From assembly GCF_016836705.1 (NCBI RefSeq), contig NZ_JAFCGY010000001.1, forward strand, positions 1,178,001 to 1,242,000: a DNA stretch of 64,000 bases, given 5' to 3'. A program made the translations under genes and the position numbers. The stretch comes from Mesorhizobium caraganae (lineage in GTDB: Bacteria; Pseudomonadota; Alphaproteobacteria; Rhizobiales; Rhizobiaceae). Position 1 is the stretch's first letter. Every line of letters starts with the position of its first letter. A model generated the notes under the pieces. It did no database searches and was not told where the DNA came from. It saw only the letters and a program-made list of their open reading frames with translations. Positions 43,731-53,158 of the stretch are shown here, one piece after another.

Positions 43731-45062
43731 TTACATCTTGCCGTCGTCCTGGAACACTTGCGTCCAGTCCTTGACCAGGCCGTCAAGCGCATCCTTGGCC
43801 GAACCCTGGCCGGCAACGACGTAGTCGTGGAAGCGCTTCTGCGAGGCCTGCAGCAGCGGCGCGTAGCTGGGCTCGGCCCAGAAGTCCTTCACGATCGCCA
43901 TCGAGTCGAGGAAGGTCTGCGCGTAGGGCTGGCTGGCCGGGAAGGCCGGGTCCTTGACCACCGCGTTCAGGCAGGAATAGCCGCCGAGCGACCACCATTT
44001 GGCCTGGACGTCCTTGTTGGCGAACCACTTGATGTATTTCAGCGCCGATTCCTGCTTGTCGGAATAGGACACCACCGAAATGCCCTGGCCGCCGAGCTGG
44101 GCGAACTGCTCGCCGTCCGGCCCCTTCGGATTGACGAAGTAGCCGATCTTGTCGCCGCCGACATTCTCGTCCTTCTGCAGGCCGGGCCAGGTGAAGGCGA
44201 AGTTCATATGCATGGCCACCTGGCCGGATTTGAAGGCATCGACGCCTTCGCCCATGTAGCTGTTCGAGGCGCCGGGCGGGGTGCAGCAATCATAGAGCGC
44301 CTTGTAAAATTCCAGCCCCTTCACCGATTTCTCGGAGTTGACGAAGCCTTCCATTTCGTAGGGCTTCTTCGGGTTTTCGTACTGGAAACCGAAGCTGTAA
44401 AGCACGTCCATGGCGCCCATGGTGATCCCTTCCGAGCCACGCTCGGTGTAGATCGAGGCGCCATAGACGGTCTTGCCGTCGATCTCGCGCTTCTGGAAGA
44501 ATTCGGCGATCTGCTTCAGCTGGTCGAAGGTGGTCGGCGGGCCGAGGTCCCAGCCGTACTTTTCCTTGAACTCCTTCTGCAGTTCCGGCTTGGAGAACCA
44601 GTCCTTGCGGTAGGTCCAGCCGACGACGTCGCCCATGGCCGGCAACGCCCAGTAGTTCGGCGTGTTCTTCGGCCATTCGGAATAGCCGACAACGGTTGCC
44701 GGCACGAAGTCGTCCATGCTGATCTTCTCCTTGTCAAAGAAGTCGTTCAGCTTGACGTAATGGCCATTCTCGGCCGAGCCGCCGATCCACTGGCTGTCGC
44801 CGATGATCAGGTCGCAGAGCTTGCCGTGCGAGTTGAGCTCGTTGAGGAAGCGGTCGGCATAGTTGGTCCACGGCACGAACTCGAATTTCATGCCAATGCC
44901 GGTTTCCTTGGTAAAGTCCTTGGACAGTTCGACAAGCGCGTTGGCCGGATCCCAGGCGGCCCAGCAAAGCGTCAGGTCTTCAGCGTGCGCAACGTTCGAG
45001 ACGGCTGTCGACGCGGTGATCGCCGAAGTCAGTCCCAACGCCAGTTTCAAGCTCGATTTCAT
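43731..45062 (-). CDS. Periplasmic substrate-binding protein of the ABC importer
   Basis: A 443-residue family-1 solute-binding protein with a signal peptide (LALGLTSAITASTAVSNVAHA). The mature part starts EDLTLCWAAWDPANALVELS and contains several Trp in the ligand cleft (DSQWIGGSAENG, NYWALPAMGD). First gene of the importer and dihydroxyacetone kinase operon, so the ligand is probably a glycerol-, erythritol- or dihydroxyacetone-like compound. That is inferred from the kinases, not from binding-site residues. Confidence 0.9.
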   Translation of the reverse strand: MKSSLKLALGLTSAITASTAVSNVAHAEDLTLCWAAWDPANALVELSKDFTKETGIGMKFEFVPWTNYADRFLNELNSHGKLCDLIIGDSQWIGGSAENGHYVKLNDFFDKEKISMDDFVPATVVGYSEWPKNTPNYWALPAMGDVVGWTYRKDWFSKPELQKEFKEKYGWDLGPPTTFDQLKQIAEFFQKREIDGKTVYGASIYTERGSEGITMGAMDVLYSFGFQYENPKKPYEMEGFVNSEKSVKGLEFYKALYDCCTPPGASNSYMGEGVDAFKSGQVAMHMNFAFTWPGLQKDENVGGDKIGYFVNPKGPDGEQFAQLGGQGISVVSYSDKQESALKYIKWFANKDVQAKWWSLGGYSCLNAVVKDPAFPASQPYAQTFLDSMAIVKDFWAEPSYAPLLQASQKRFHDYVVAGQGSAKDALDGLVKDWTQVFQDDGKM

Positions 45063-45163
45063 GCCTTCCTCCCATTTGCGAAACGCGCCCGGATGGCGGT
45101 TTCAAGAGCCCTCAACCCTCGCTCCTCCGAGGGCCTAAACATGGCGGCGCGGTGCGTCGCAGA

Positions 45164-45203
45164 TGTTTAGTAATTTGTTTAGTGATGCAATTTTTACTAA
45201 ACA
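45164..45203 (-). promoter_or_regulatory. Operator-like repeats upstream of the ABC/dha operon
   Basis: Two direct copies, TGTTTAGTAA (45164-45173) and TGTTTAGTGA (45176-45185), face an inverted copy, TTACTAAACA (45194-45203). They lie 100-140 bases before the binding-protein gene in an AT-rich patch. The form suits a DeoR- or ROK-family sugar regulator; no such gene is in the window. Confidence 0.6.
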
Positions 45204-45295
45204 AGGCAAGCGAATTCGTTGCTGCGCCGCAGCATTTCGAAACGAGGATTGAAATCGTTGGGAAATGATTGCCGGAGGGTTCGCCTGGAGGTTGC

Positions 45296-45994
45296 TTAGC
45301 CGGCGTCGCCTACAATTTTCGTGTGTGGCGTCACCGGCCGGACAGGCGGCGCGGGCGGCAGCAGGGCGCGTATGTCGGCGAAGGGAAATGTCGGCTCGAA
45401 GCGGAAGGCCTCGGCCAGGGACCCGGCGACGCCGTTGCACTGCCCGGCACGAAACTCATTCTGGACGCGCGCCCTGTCGACATATTGCTCCGGCATCTGC
45501 GAGCGGTGTGCGCGGATCGCCTGCGTTTTCACGTCGCGGTAGGCGGAAATGTCGACGTAATGCGTCGGCGAAAATCCGGTTCCGCCCATCGTGTCGGCAA
45601 GCAGCACCGGCACAGCGAACGAGGCCGCGATGCGCACGCCGTCCGACAGCGCGCGGTGGTCGGCGTGATAGTCGTTGGGCGCATGCGTGATCACCAGATC
45701 CGCTGCTGTCTCACGTATCAGCGTTTTCAGCGAACCGATCAGCGCCGCATCGGCCACCAGTTCGCCGTCGGGAAAGTCGAGGAAGCGCGGGGTCGCGCCG
45801 AGCAAAGCCGCAGCGGCGGCCGCTTCCTCGCGCCGGACACGAACCAAAACGCTTGGGTCGCCCTTGCCGCCCTTGGCGCCATCGGTGGCCACGGCAAAAG
45901 TGAGTTCTGCGCCTTGCGCCGCATAGGCGGCCATCGTACCGAACATGAATATCTCGATGTCGTCCGGATGCGCGCCGAGCGCCAATACCTTCAC
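45296..45994 (-). CDS. PIG-L family deacetylase
   Basis: A 232-residue LmbE/PIG-L-type zinc amidohydrolase. VLALGAHPDDIEIFMFGT has the AHPDD metal motif, and NDYHADHRALSDG supplies the later His ligands. Family members remove acetyl groups from N-acetyl sugars or conjugates. It precedes the ABC operon on the same strand but the operator region lies between. Its ATG is only 26 bases from the divergent transporter gene. Confidence 0.85.
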   Translation of the reverse strand: MKVLALGAHPDDIEIFMFGTMAAYAAQGAELTFAVATDGAKGGKGDPSVLVRVRREEAAAAAALLGATPRFLDFPDGELVADAALIGSLKTLIRETAADLVITHAPNDYHADHRALSDGVRIAASFAVPVLLADTMGGTGFSPTHYVDISAYRDVKTQAIRAHRSQMPEQYVDRARVQNEFRAGQCNGVAGSLAEAFRFEPTFPFADIRALLPPAPPVRPVTPHTKIVGDAG

Positions 45995-46020
45995 CGCACT
46001 CTCCCCGGAAATGGAAAAAC

Positions 46021-46911
46021 GTGACGAACGGAATCCTGCTCGCCCTCATCGCCTATGCAAGCTATTCGTGCAGCGACGCCGTTATCAAGAGCCTTGGCGA
46101 ACAGTTCACCGTCTTCGAGATCGCCTTCTTCGTGACGCTGTTTGCCGGCGGCTTCCTGTTTTTCAGCCGGCCGTCCGATGAGCGCTGGCGTGGTTTCTGG
46201 CGCACGAAGCGGCCATGGGCGGTGCACGCCCGCGCCTGGGCCGGCATGGCATCGGGCTTGCTCAGCGTCTATGCCTTCACCACCATTCCGCTGGCTGAGG
46301 TCTATGCACTGGTCTTCCTGGCGCCGCTCTGCGTCACCATTCTGTCGACGCTGGTGCTCAAGGAAAAGGTCGGCCCCTGGCGCTGGCTGGCGGTGGTCGC
46401 GGGCTTTGCCGGCGTCATGCTGGTAGTGCGGCCGGGTTTTCGCGAATTGCATCTCGGCCACCTTGCCGCCTTCGCTGTCGCCTTCCTGGCCGCCTCCAAC
46501 ATCATCCTGACCCGCTCGCTGGCGCAGCAGGAAAAGCGCACCACCATGCTGGGCGTGCTGGTTGGCTATGGCCTGGTGTTCAACGGCATAGGCGTCGCCG
46601 CCACATCGTTTACCCTTCCCAACGCGATGCAGCTGCTGTGGCTGGTGATGGCGGGCGCGTTCGCCGCTTGCGGACAGTTGCTGCAGCTGCTGGCCGCCAG
46701 ATACGCGCCCGCCAACCGCATCGCGCCGACACATTATTCGCAGATCGTCTGGGCAGTGATCCTCGGCGCGCTGTTCTTCCAGGAATATCCCGACTGGCTG
46801 TCCCTGGTCGGCCTCGCCGTCGTTGGCGCTTCCGGCCTGCTGACCATGGTGCGCGAGGAAGTGCGGTTGGGTACGGTGCGCTGGAACCCGCTGTCGCGAA
46901 CAAGGCTGTGA
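46021..46911 (+). CDS. DMT-superfamily (EamA) transporter
   Basis: A 296-residue inner-membrane protein starting at GTG 46021, with about ten helices in two EamA repeats; IPLAEVYALVFLAPLCVTIL and YSQIVWAVILGALFFQEYP are the repeat-end segments. The family exports or imports small metabolites; the substrate is unknown. Confidence 0.85.
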   Translation: MTNGILLALIAYASYSCSDAVIKSLGEQFTVFEIAFFVTLFAGGFLFFSRPSDERWRGFWRTKRPWAVHARAWAGMASGLLSVYAFTTIPLAEVYALVFLAPLCVTILSTLVLKEKVGPWRWLAVVAGFAGVMLVVRPGFRELHLGHLAAFAVAFLAASNIILTRSLAQQEKRTTMLGVLVGYGLVFNGIGVAATSFTLPNAMQLLWLVMAGAFAACGQLLQLLAARYAPANRIAPTHYSQIVWAVILGALFFQEYPDWLSLVGLAVVGASGLLTMVREEVRLGTVRWNPLSRTRL

Positions 46912-46958
46912 GCGAGCGCCGGTTGCACGGCCATAGTGACCGCTGATATGCGGACGCG

Positions 46959-49547
46959 ATGACGACAAGACCCTTGCCGGAGCTTCCGGTGTCCGCCGTA
47001 CTGCCGGCGCTGAGCGAGGCGCTCGGCGCTGGCAACAGCGCCGTGCTGGTGGCGCCGCCCGGCGCCGGCAAGACGACGCTGGTGCCGCTGGCGCTGCTCG
47101 ACACGCCGTGGCTGGGCGCCGGCAAGATCGTCCTGCTTGAACCGCGCCGGCTCGCCGCCCGCGCAGCCGCCCGCCGCATGGGCGAATTGCTGGGCGAGGA
47201 ACCCGGCGCCACAGTCGGATATGCCATGCGCATGGAAAACCGCACCTCCGCCCGGACAAAAATACTGGTCGTCACCGAAGGCGTGCTGGCGCGCATGATC
47301 CTCGACGATCCGGAGTTGCCCGGCGTCTCGGCGGTGATTTTCGACGAGTTCCATGAGCGTTCGCTCGACGGCGATTTCGGCCTCGCTTTGGCGCTCGATG
47401 TGCAAGGCGCGCTGCGGCCGGATTTGCGCCTGCTGGTGATGTCGGCGACGCTCGACGGCGCGCGCGTTGCGAAACTCTTGTCCGGCGCGCCGGTGATCGA
47501 AAGCGCGGGCCGCGCCTTTCCCGTCGACATCCGTTACGACGAACGGCCGGCCGGCGTTCCCGTCGAAGATGCCATGGCCAAGGCAATCCGTTCGGCGCTT
47601 GCCGAGGAGAGCGGCAGCGTGCTCGCCTTCCTGCCCGGGCAGCGCGAGATCGAGCGCACCGCCGAGCGGCTGCAGGACCGCCTCAGCGCCGACACCGACA
47701 TCGTGCCGCTCTACGGCCAGCTCGATAACAGGGCGCAGGACGCCGCCATCAAGCCGCCGCCGCCCGGCCGCCGTAAGGTGGTGCTGGCGACGTCGATCGC
47801 CGAGACCTCGATCACCATCGACGGCGTGCGCGTCGTCATCGATTCCGGCCTGTCGCGGCTGCCGCGCTACGAGCCGGCAAGCGGCCTGACCCGGCTGGAG
47901 ACGGTGCGGGTTTCAAGGGCATCGGCCGACCAGCGCGCCGGCCGCGCCGGGCGCACGCAGCCCGGTGTCGCCATCCGCCTGTGGCGGGCCGAACAGACGG
48001 CGGCACTGCCCGCCTTCACCCCGCCCGAGATCCTCGAAGCCGATCTGTCCAGCCTGCTGCTCGATTGCGCCGCTTTCGGCGTCGCCGATCCGGCGAGCCT
48101 GTCCTTCCTCGATCCGCCCCCTACGCCTGCGCTCAATGAGGCGCGGACCCTGCTCGGCGCGCTGCACGCCATTGATGACGCCGGCCGGCTGACGGAGCAG
48201 GGCGGCGCGATGCGCAAGCTGGCGCTGCCGGTACGGTTGGCGCACATGGTCGCCGAAGCTGCTGGGACCGGCCATGCGACGGAGGCTGCGATGCTGGCCG
48301 TGCTGCTCACCGAGCGTGGTCTCGGCGGCGACGGCGCCGACCTCGAGCGTCGATTGATGCGCTTTCGCACCGAGAAATCGCCGCGCGCCATTACGGCAAG
48401 ACAGCTTGCCGAGCGGCTGGCCAAACCCTCCCCCTCGAGGGGAGGGTCGATCCGCGCAGCGGATCGGGGTGGGGTCGGTTCGGGCACGCCATCGTCGCGC
48501 ACGCCACCGGCACCCCCACCCCGTCTCCCTCGCCTTGCTGCGCAAGGCGCGCTCGCCGACCCTCCCCACAAGGGGGAGCGTAGCAGCGCCGGCGCGCTGC
48601 TCATCCATGCCTGGCCGGACCGCGTCGCCAGGGCGCGCGGCGAGCGCGGACGCTTTGTGCTCACCAACGGCTCCGGCGCCATGCTCGACGCCGCCGACCC
48701 GCTGGCGGGCGAGGCCTGGCTTGTCGTCGCCGATTTGCAAGGCAAGGCGCAGAATGCCCGCATCACCGCAGCGGCCGCCGTCGACGAGGCCGACATCCGC
48801 GCAGCACTTTCCGACAGGATCGAGACCCGCCGCGAAGTGAGCTTCGACCGCGAGAGGCGAGCGGTGCGCGTGCGCGAGACCGCCCGGCTCGGCGCCATCA
48901 CTTTGTCCGAGCGCATGCTGCCGGCGCCTTCCGGCACTGACGCCGACCGCGCCATTCTGGATGCCTTGCGCGAGCACGGCCTGTCGCTGCTGGAATGGGA
49001 CAAGGACGGCGAGACGCTGCGCCAGCGCCTCGGCTGGCTGCATCGCGGCCTCGGCGCCCCATGGCCCGATGTTTCGGACGCCGCCCTCATCGAGCGCCTC
49101 GACGACTGGCTGCTTCCGTTCCTCACAGGCAAGGCGTCCTTCGCCGCGATCGATCCGGGCGCGCTGTCTTCCGGCCTGATGGCGCTGGTGCCGCATGAAT
49201 TGCAGCGCAAGATCGGAACGCTGGCGCCGACCCATTTCGAAGCGCCGTCAGGCAGCCACGTGCCGATCCGCTATGACGGCGAATGGCCGGTGCTGGCGAT
49301 CCGCGTGCAGGAGCTGTTCGGCCTTGACCGCCATCCCGCTATCGCCAGCGGCACCGTGCCGCTGACGCTCGAACTTCTGTCGCCGGCCCACCGGCCGATC
49401 CAGACGACGCGCGACCTGCCCGGCTTCTGGCGCGGCTCCTGGGCCGATGTGCGCACCGACATGCGTGGCCGCTACCCCCGCCATGTCTGGCCGGAAAATC
49501 CGCTGCTCGCCGCTGCCACCGCTCGGGCAAAACCGCGCGGCACCTAG
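46959..49547 (+). CDS. hrpB: ATP-dependent helicase HrpB with in-frame repeat insertion
   Basis: An 862-residue DExH helicase: Walker A APPGAGKTTLVP, Walker B FDEFHERSLDGDF (DEFH form typical of HrpB), motif III MSATLDG, motif VI QRAGRAGRTQPG and the HrpB C-terminal domain. The biological role is poorly known. About 55 residues near 490-545 (PSPSRGGSIRAADRGG and onward) do not belong to the family; they come from a palindromic DNA element inserted in frame (separate entry). The usual length without it would be about 805-810. Confidence 0.92.
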   Translation: MTTRPLPELPVSAVLPALSEALGAGNSAVLVAPPGAGKTTLVPLALLDTPWLGAGKIVLLEPRRLAARAAARRMGELLGEEPGATVGYAMRMENRTSARTKILVVTEGVLARMILDDPELPGVSAVIFDEFHERSLDGDFGLALALDVQGALRPDLRLLVMSATLDGARVAKLLSGAPVIESAGRAFPVDIRYDERPAGVPVEDAMAKAIRSALAEESGSVLAFLPGQREIERTAERLQDRLSADTDIVPLYGQLDNRAQDAAIKPPPPGRRKVVLATSIAETSITIDGVRVVIDSGLSRLPRYEPASGLTRLETVRVSRASADQRAGRAGRTQPGVAIRLWRAEQTAALPAFTPPEILEADLSSLLLDCAAFGVADPASLSFLDPPPTPALNEARTLLGALHAIDDAGRLTEQGGAMRKLALPVRLAHMVAEAAGTGHATEAAMLAVLLTERGLGGDGADLERRLMRFRTEKSPRAITARQLAERLAKPSPSRGGSIRAADRGGVGSGTPSSRTPPAPPPRLPRLAAQGALADPPHKGERSSAGALLIHAWPDRVARARGERGRFVLTNGSGAMLDAADPLAGEAWLVVADLQGKAQNARITAAAAVDEADIRAALSDRIETRREVSFDRERRAVRVRETARLGAITLSERMLPAPSGTDADRAILDALREHGLSLLEWDKDGETLRQRLGWLHRGLGAPWPDVSDAALIERLDDWLLPFLTGKASFAAIDPGALSSGLMALVPHELQRKIGTLAPTHFEAPSGSHVPIRYDGEWPVLAIRVQELFGLDRHPAIASGTVPLTLELLSPAHRPIQTTRDLPGFWRGSWADVRTDMRGRYPRHVWPENPLLAAATARAKPRGT
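48424..48590 (+). repeat. Palindromic repeat element inserted in frame in hrpB
   Basis: The segment opens with CCCTCCCCCTCGAGGGGAGG, then GATCCGCGCAGCGGATC, passes GGGGTGGGG and the matching CCCCACCCC, and closes with CCCTCCCCACAAGGGGGAG. This nested inverted-repeat plan matches intergenic elements of rhizobial genomes, and the relative at 51678-51823 lies between genes. Here it reads through without a stop and adds a low-complexity Pro/Arg/Gly segment to the helicase. Confidence 0.75.
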
Positions 49548-49579
49548 CGTTTCTGCTTTCCCGGCTATAATCCTTGGCC

Positions 49580-50905
49580 ATGATCAAAATCCTGCATGCG
49601 CCCGACTTCCAGCAGAGCCAGCGGCTGCGCCTCAACACGCTTATCCGGCTGCGCTGGCTGGCCATTGTCGGCCAGAGCCTGACCGTCCTGGTCGTCGCCT
49701 ATGGGCTGAAATTCCCGCTGCCGGTCAGCCTCTGCTTCGCGCTGATCGCCTGTTCGGCCTGGCTGAACCTGGTTCTGACCTTCCGCTATCCGGCAGCGCA
49801 CCGGCTGACCCCGTTCCCGGCCTTCTTCATCCTGACCTTCGACAGCCTGCAGCTTGCCGGCCTGCTCTACATGACCGGCGGCCTCACCAATCCGTTCTCG
49901 CTGCTGATGACTGTGCCTGTCGTCGTCTCGGCGACATCGTTGCCACTGCGTCTCACCGCCATTCTTGGCGGGCTGGTGATAGTGGGGGCAAGCTTGCTGG
50001 TGTTCTTCCATCTGCCGCTGCCCTGGTACGAGGGCGCGCCGCTGCCCATGCCGTTCATCTATGTCGCCGGCATCTGGATGGCGGTGTTTTCCTCGATCGC
50101 CTTTACCGCCATCTATGCCTTCCGCGTCGCCGAGGAAGCCCGCCTGCTTGCCAATGCGCTTGCCGCCACCGAACTGGTGCTGCAACGTGAGCAGCATCTG
50201 TCGGCGCTGGATGGCCTGGCTGCCGCTGCAGCACACGAACTCGGCACGCCGCTCGCCACCATCGCCCTTGTCTCGAAGGAGATGGAAAAGGCGCTGGGCG
50301 ACGACCCGAAATACGGTGAGGACGTCAAGCTGCTGCGGTCGCAGAGCGAGCGCTGCCGCGAGATCCTGAAGCGCCTGACCAGCCTGTCCTCCGAAGGCGA
50401 GGCGCATCTGTCGCGTCTGCCGCTGACCTCGCTGGTCGAAGAGGTGACGGCGCCGCACCGCGATTTCGGCATCTCGATCAAGCTGCGGCCGGGCGAGCGC
50501 ATCGGCCCCGAACCCGTGGGACGGCGCAATCCCGGCGTCATCTATGGCCTCGGCAATCTGGTCGAGAACGCCGTCGACTTCGCCCGCAACACCGTCACTA
50601 TACGCTGGAGCTGGGACGAGCTCGACGTCACCTTCTCGATCATCGACGACGGCCCGGGCTTTCCGCCCGAAATCATCGACCGCATCGGCGAGCCCTACAT
50701 GTCGACGCGCCAGGGCAACGAAGCCGGTGGTGGCCTGGGTCTCGGGCTGTTCATCGCCAAGACCTTGCTCGAACGCTCCGGCGCCACGCTCGACTTCCGC
50801 AATTCGAGCGGACTGGGCGAGGGCGCCATCGTGCAGATATCGTGGCCGCGAACCGTCTTCCTCAACCCGGAATCGGTGGGAACCTCGATGTTCGACACCG
50901 CCTGA
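49580..50905 (+). CDS. regB: Redox sensor histidine kinase RegB/ActS
   Basis: A 441-residue kinase with six N-terminal helices containing YMTGGLTNPFSLL, the RegB quinone-related heptad GGLTNPF. The H-box is AAAAHELGTPLAT, a linker SQSERCREIL holds the redox Cys, and the ATP domain has NLVENAVDFA, DDGPGF and GGGLGLGLF. RegB phosphorylates RegA under reducing conditions. Start ATG 49580; a TTG at 49574 is less likely. regA follows after a palindromic repeat; no senC is visible. Confidence 0.92.
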   Translation: MIKILHAPDFQQSQRLRLNTLIRLRWLAIVGQSLTVLVVAYGLKFPLPVSLCFALIACSAWLNLVLTFRYPAAHRLTPFPAFFILTFDSLQLAGLLYMTGGLTNPFSLLMTVPVVVSATSLPLRLTAILGGLVIVGASLLVFFHLPLPWYEGAPLPMPFIYVAGIWMAVFSSIAFTAIYAFRVAEEARLLANALAATELVLQREQHLSALDGLAAAAAHELGTPLATIALVSKEMEKALGDDPKYGEDVKLLRSQSERCREILKRLTSLSSEGEAHLSRLPLTSLVEEVTAPHRDFGISIKLRPGERIGPEPVGRRNPGVIYGLGNLVENAVDFARNTVTIRWSWDELDVTFSIIDDGPGFPPEIIDRIGEPYMSTRQGNEAGGGLGLGLFIAKTLLERSGATLDFRNSSGLGEGAIVQISWPRTVFLNPESVGTSMFDTA

Positions 50906-50921
50906 GGCATTTTGATTTGGC

Positions 50922-50965
50922 GCATGATCCTTTCCGAAAATCGATTACGATTTTCGGGGTCATGC
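50922..50965. repeat. Palindromic repeat between regB and regA
   Basis: GCATGATCC at the left and GGGTCATGC at the right enclose CCGAAAATCG and CGATTTTCGG. It is a member of a short repeat family related to that at 21743 and separates the two-component genes, possibly lowering readthrough. Confidence 0.7.
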
Positions 50966-51048
50966 AATAGCCAAGACCGGCAAAATTGGACAATGGCGTT
51001 CAGGAACTATATCTGCGTAAAATTAAGGCAGCAGGATTTTTTGAGACG

Positions 51049-51612
51049 ATGACTGGCGAAGAAACAATTGGTGCAATGGTTGAAGGCGAGGACACCTCGC
51101 TGCTGATCGTCGACGACGACAAGCCGTTCCTGACGCGGCTGGCCCGCGCCATGGAAACCAGGGGTTTCGTGGTCGAGACGGCCGAGAGCGTCGAGGAAGC
51201 CGTGGCCAAGGCGCGCGCCCATCCGCCGGCCTATGCGGTGGTCGACATGCGGCTTGGGGACGGCAATGGCCTGGACGTCGTCGCCGCCATCCGCGAGAAG
51301 CGCGACGACGCTCGCACGGTCATCCTCACCGGCTATGGCAACATCGCCACCGCGGTGACGGCGGTGAAGCTCGGCGCCATCGACTATCTGTCGAAGCCCG
51401 CCGATGCCGACGATGTGTTTGCAGCGCTTACCCGCACCGCCGGCGAACGCGCCGCTCCGCCCGAAAACCCGATGTCGGCCGACCGCGTGCGCTGGGAACA
51501 CATCCAGCGCGTCTACGAAATGTGCGACCGCAACGTCTCCGAAACCGCGAGGAGGCTGAACATGCACCGCCGCACGCTGCAGCGGATACTGGCCAAGCGC
51601 GCGCCGCGCTGA
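51049..51612 (+). CDS. regA: Redox response regulator RegA/ActR
   Basis: A 187-residue response regulator. The receiver has TSLLIVDDDKPF, the phospho-Asp in AVVDMRLGDGNG and Lys in YLSKPAD. The C-terminus is a Fis-type HTH, NVSETARRLNMHRRTLQRIL, the classic RegA DNA-binding end. It controls redox-linked genes such as those for respiration. ATG 51049 and ATG 51076 are both possible; the latter gives the usual short N-terminus. Confidence 0.92.
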   Translation: MTGEETIGAMVEGEDTSLLIVDDDKPFLTRLARAMETRGFVVETAESVEEAVAKARAHPPAYAVVDMRLGDGNGLDVVAAIREKRDDARTVILTGYGNIATAVTAVKLGAIDYLSKPADADDVFAALTRTAGERAAPPENPMSADRVRWEHIQRVYEMCDRNVSETARRLNMHRRTLQRILAKRAPR

Positions 51613-51973
51613 GGTTCACGCGGCGCAGGCCGCCAATTGCCGAACCTCAGCGCTGCCCCTCACCTTCCTGCCGGCATCCTCTCCCCGTATAGAGACGGGG
51701 AGAGGGGCGCTCTCATCGCTAGTTTCGCCAATCGCCGGCGTTGCAGGAAACGACGGCTAGGCTGAAGCTGCCCCTTTCTCCCCGTCGCTATACGGGGAGT
51801 TGAGGAATGGTCCGCGAAGCGGACGAAAAGCCAACTGCTTGGCGTTTCGAATGACGAACGTCCGACAGGACAATGAGGGGCGGCGCCAACGCTGGAAAGA
51901 GTTGCGCTTGCCCTGCCATCGACCTTTGCGCATCATCGCTAACGCCACCGGGAAACCCGGCAACGGAGAACAC
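51613..51973. repeat. Intergenic region with two inverted-repeat modules
   Basis: No gene is supported. CCTCTCCCCGT pairs with ACGGGGAGAGG (51678-51705), and CTCCCCGT pairs with ACGGGGAG (51778-51799); TCCGCGAAGCGGA follows. The modules share their core, so the whole is one composite element about 150 bases long, related in plan to the insert in hrpB. The remaining part up to 51973 includes the nhaA leader. Confidence 0.65.
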
Positions 51974-53158
51974 ATGCGCGACGAACGGCCAAAATCCATC
52001 CTTCGCGAATTCCTCGATGGCGAGGCTGCCGGCGGCATCATCCTGATGGTGGCGGCTGCCCTGGCTCTGATCGTGGCCAATTCGCCGCTGGCCGAAACCT
52101 ATTTCGCCGCCCTCCATGCCTATCTCGGCCCGCTCAGCCTCTCGCACTGGATCAATGACGGGCTGATGGCAGTGTTCTTCCTGCTGGTCGGGCTGGAGAT
52201 CAAGCGCGAGATGCTGGATGGCCAGCTCTCGACCTGGCCGCGCCGCGTGCTGCCGGGCGTCGCCGCCGCCGGCGGCATGCTGGTGCCGGCGCTGGTCTAT
52301 GTCGCCATCAACCGAAACAATGCGGCCGCGCTCTCCGGTTGGGCGATCCCGACCGCCACCGACATCGCCTTTGCGCTCGGGGTGCTGTCGCTGCTCGGCA
52401 ATCGCGTGCCGGCGTCGCTGAAAATCTTTCTCACCGCGCTCGCCATCATCGATGATCTCGGCGCTGTCATCATCATCGCCATCTTTTACACAAGCGGCCT
52501 GTCGCTCGCCTATCTCGGTGCCGCCTTCGCCGTCATCGCCGTGCTCGTCGTGCTCAACCGCATGCGGGTGACGGCTCTGACGCCCTATCTCGTGCTCGGC
52601 GCCATCCTGTGGGTGCTGGTGCTGAAATCGGGCGTGCACGCGACGCTGGCCGGCGTTGCGCTGGCGCTCACCATCCCGCTCAAAGTGTCTCCCGGCAGCG
52701 GCCACGATCTCGACCATTCGCCGCTGCACCGGCTGGAGCACGGCCTGCACAAGATCGTTCCCTTCTTCGTCATCCCGATCTTCGGTTTTGCCAATGCCGG
52801 CGTGTCGCTGGCCGGCCTCAGCGCCGCTGCCCTGGTCGAGCCACTGACGCTCGGCGTTGCCGCCGGCCTCGTGCTGGGCAAGCTGGTCGGCGTCTTTAGC
52901 TCGTCGGCGCTGGCCATCCGGCTCGGCTTCGCCGACCTGCCGGTCAATGCCGGCTGGCTGCACATGATCGGCATTTCGCTTTTGTGCGGCATCGGCTTCA
53001 CCATGAGCCTGTTCATCGGCTTGCTCGCCTTCGCCAACGACGTGGCGCTGCAGGACGCGGTCAAGGTCGGCATCCTGGCCGGCTCGTTCATCGCCGCGCT
53101 GCTCGGCGCCGCCGTGCTGCTGATGGCGCCGGCCGTGGGGGAGATTGACGAAGACTAG
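51974..53158 (+). CDS. nhaA: Na+/H+ antiporter NhaA
   Basis: A 394-residue inner-membrane antiporter with about twelve helices. [16 protein letters not shown] and [16 protein letters not shown] hold the adjacent Asp residues that bind Na or [20 protein letters not shown] is the typical N-terminus. GGAG lies before ATG 51974. Its TAG stop is shared, as CTAG, with the stop of the convergent sigma factor gene. Confidence 0.95.
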   Translation: MRDERPKSILREFLDGEAAGGIILMVAAALALIVANSPLAETYFAALHAYLGPLSLSHWINDGLMAVFFLLVGLEIKREMLDGQLSTWPRRVLPGVAAAGGMLVPALVYVAINRNNAAALSGWAIPTATDIAFALGVLSLLGNRVPASLKIFLTALAIIDDLGAVIIIAIFYTSGLSLAYLGAAFAVIAVLVVLNRMRVTALTPYLVLGAILWVLVLKSGVHATLAGVALALTIPLKVSPGSGHDLDHSPLHRLEHGLHKIVPFFVIPIFGFANAGVSLAGLSAAALVEPLTLGVAAGLVLGKLVGVFSSSALAIRLGFADLPVNAGWLHMIGISLLCGIGFTMSLFIGLLAFANDVALQDAVKVGILAGSFIAALLGAAVLLMAPAVGEIDED

